Below, piece after piece: positions 6,387 through 6,461 of a DNA stretch of 6,461 nt. The DNA comes from Competibacteraceae bacterium UBA3908 (GTDB lineage Bacteria; Pseudomonadota; Gammaproteobacteria; Competibacterales; Competibacteraceae): positions 1-6,461 of the forward strand of contig DGFE01000114.1 in NCBI GenBank assembly GCA_002391525.1, in the 5' to 3' direction. The translations under genes were made by a program, and so were the position numbers. The stretch's first letter is position 1; every line of letters starts with the position of its first letter. The notes under the pieces were generated by a model. The model ran no database searches. It was not told the DNA's origin and saw only the letters and a list, made by a program, of their open reading frames with translations.

Positions 6387-6461
6387 AGAGACTATCTGGG
6401 ACGGAACGACAGCCGTTTTACCAAAGGCTTGGACCAACATGTTGACGAGCTTCCAGACACG

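Larger units (their letters stand above)
6132..6461. other. AT-rich upstream intergenic region, no convincing gene
   Basis: These 330 bases hold the promoter, leader and palindromes listed separately. Base composition drops sharply: the row at 6361-6420 has 21 G+C out of 60, against 39 in the row at 901-960. No tRNA, terminator hairpin with a T-run, or complete protein gene with a ribosome binding site is visible. The last 70 bases are open on the plus strand but show no usable start codon in that frame. Confidence 0.6.

Overview
The window is filled almost entirely by one very large gene on the minus strand. It starts at 6131 and is still open at position 1, so at least 2,043 codons are present and the C-terminus lies outside the window. 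I read its frame through every row of the sequence and found no in-frame stop and no frameshift. The organism is probably a Gram-negative bacterium, given the Sec-type signal peptide, the sigma70-like promoter and the secreted multidomain architecture. The sequence does not allow a phylum to be named.

Layout, from the N-terminus (right end) to the left: signal peptide (residues about 1-30); a first WD40 block of eight blades (about 45-370); a Ser/Thr/Ala-rich low-complexity linker (about 371-444); a second WD40 block of seven blades (about 445-735); a glutamine-amidotransferase/ThuA-like Rossmann domain (about 798-890); a spacer; a polysaccharide-deacetylase-like (NodB-fold-like) region with an altered metal-binding motif (about 1040-1295); a short beta-rich segment (about 1300-1379); then tandem Big_5 (SbsA-type Ig-like) plus DUF4082 modules. 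Two module pairs are complete and a third Big_5 is cut by the window edge.

The picture is of an exported protein with one or two beta-propellers as a binding platform, a putative carbohydrate-active or degenerate hydrolase core, and a repetitive adhesive or spacer tail. The function is inferred from domain types only; no substrate can be named.

The right-hand 330 bases (6132-6461) are AT-rich and appear non-coding. They hold a good sigma70-like promoter pointing into the gene (TTGATT, 16 bases, TATAAT), a leader of about 170 bases, a weak ribosome binding site and three short palindromes that could be regulatory. No RNA gene, insertion sequence, CRISPR array or second convincing protein gene was found.
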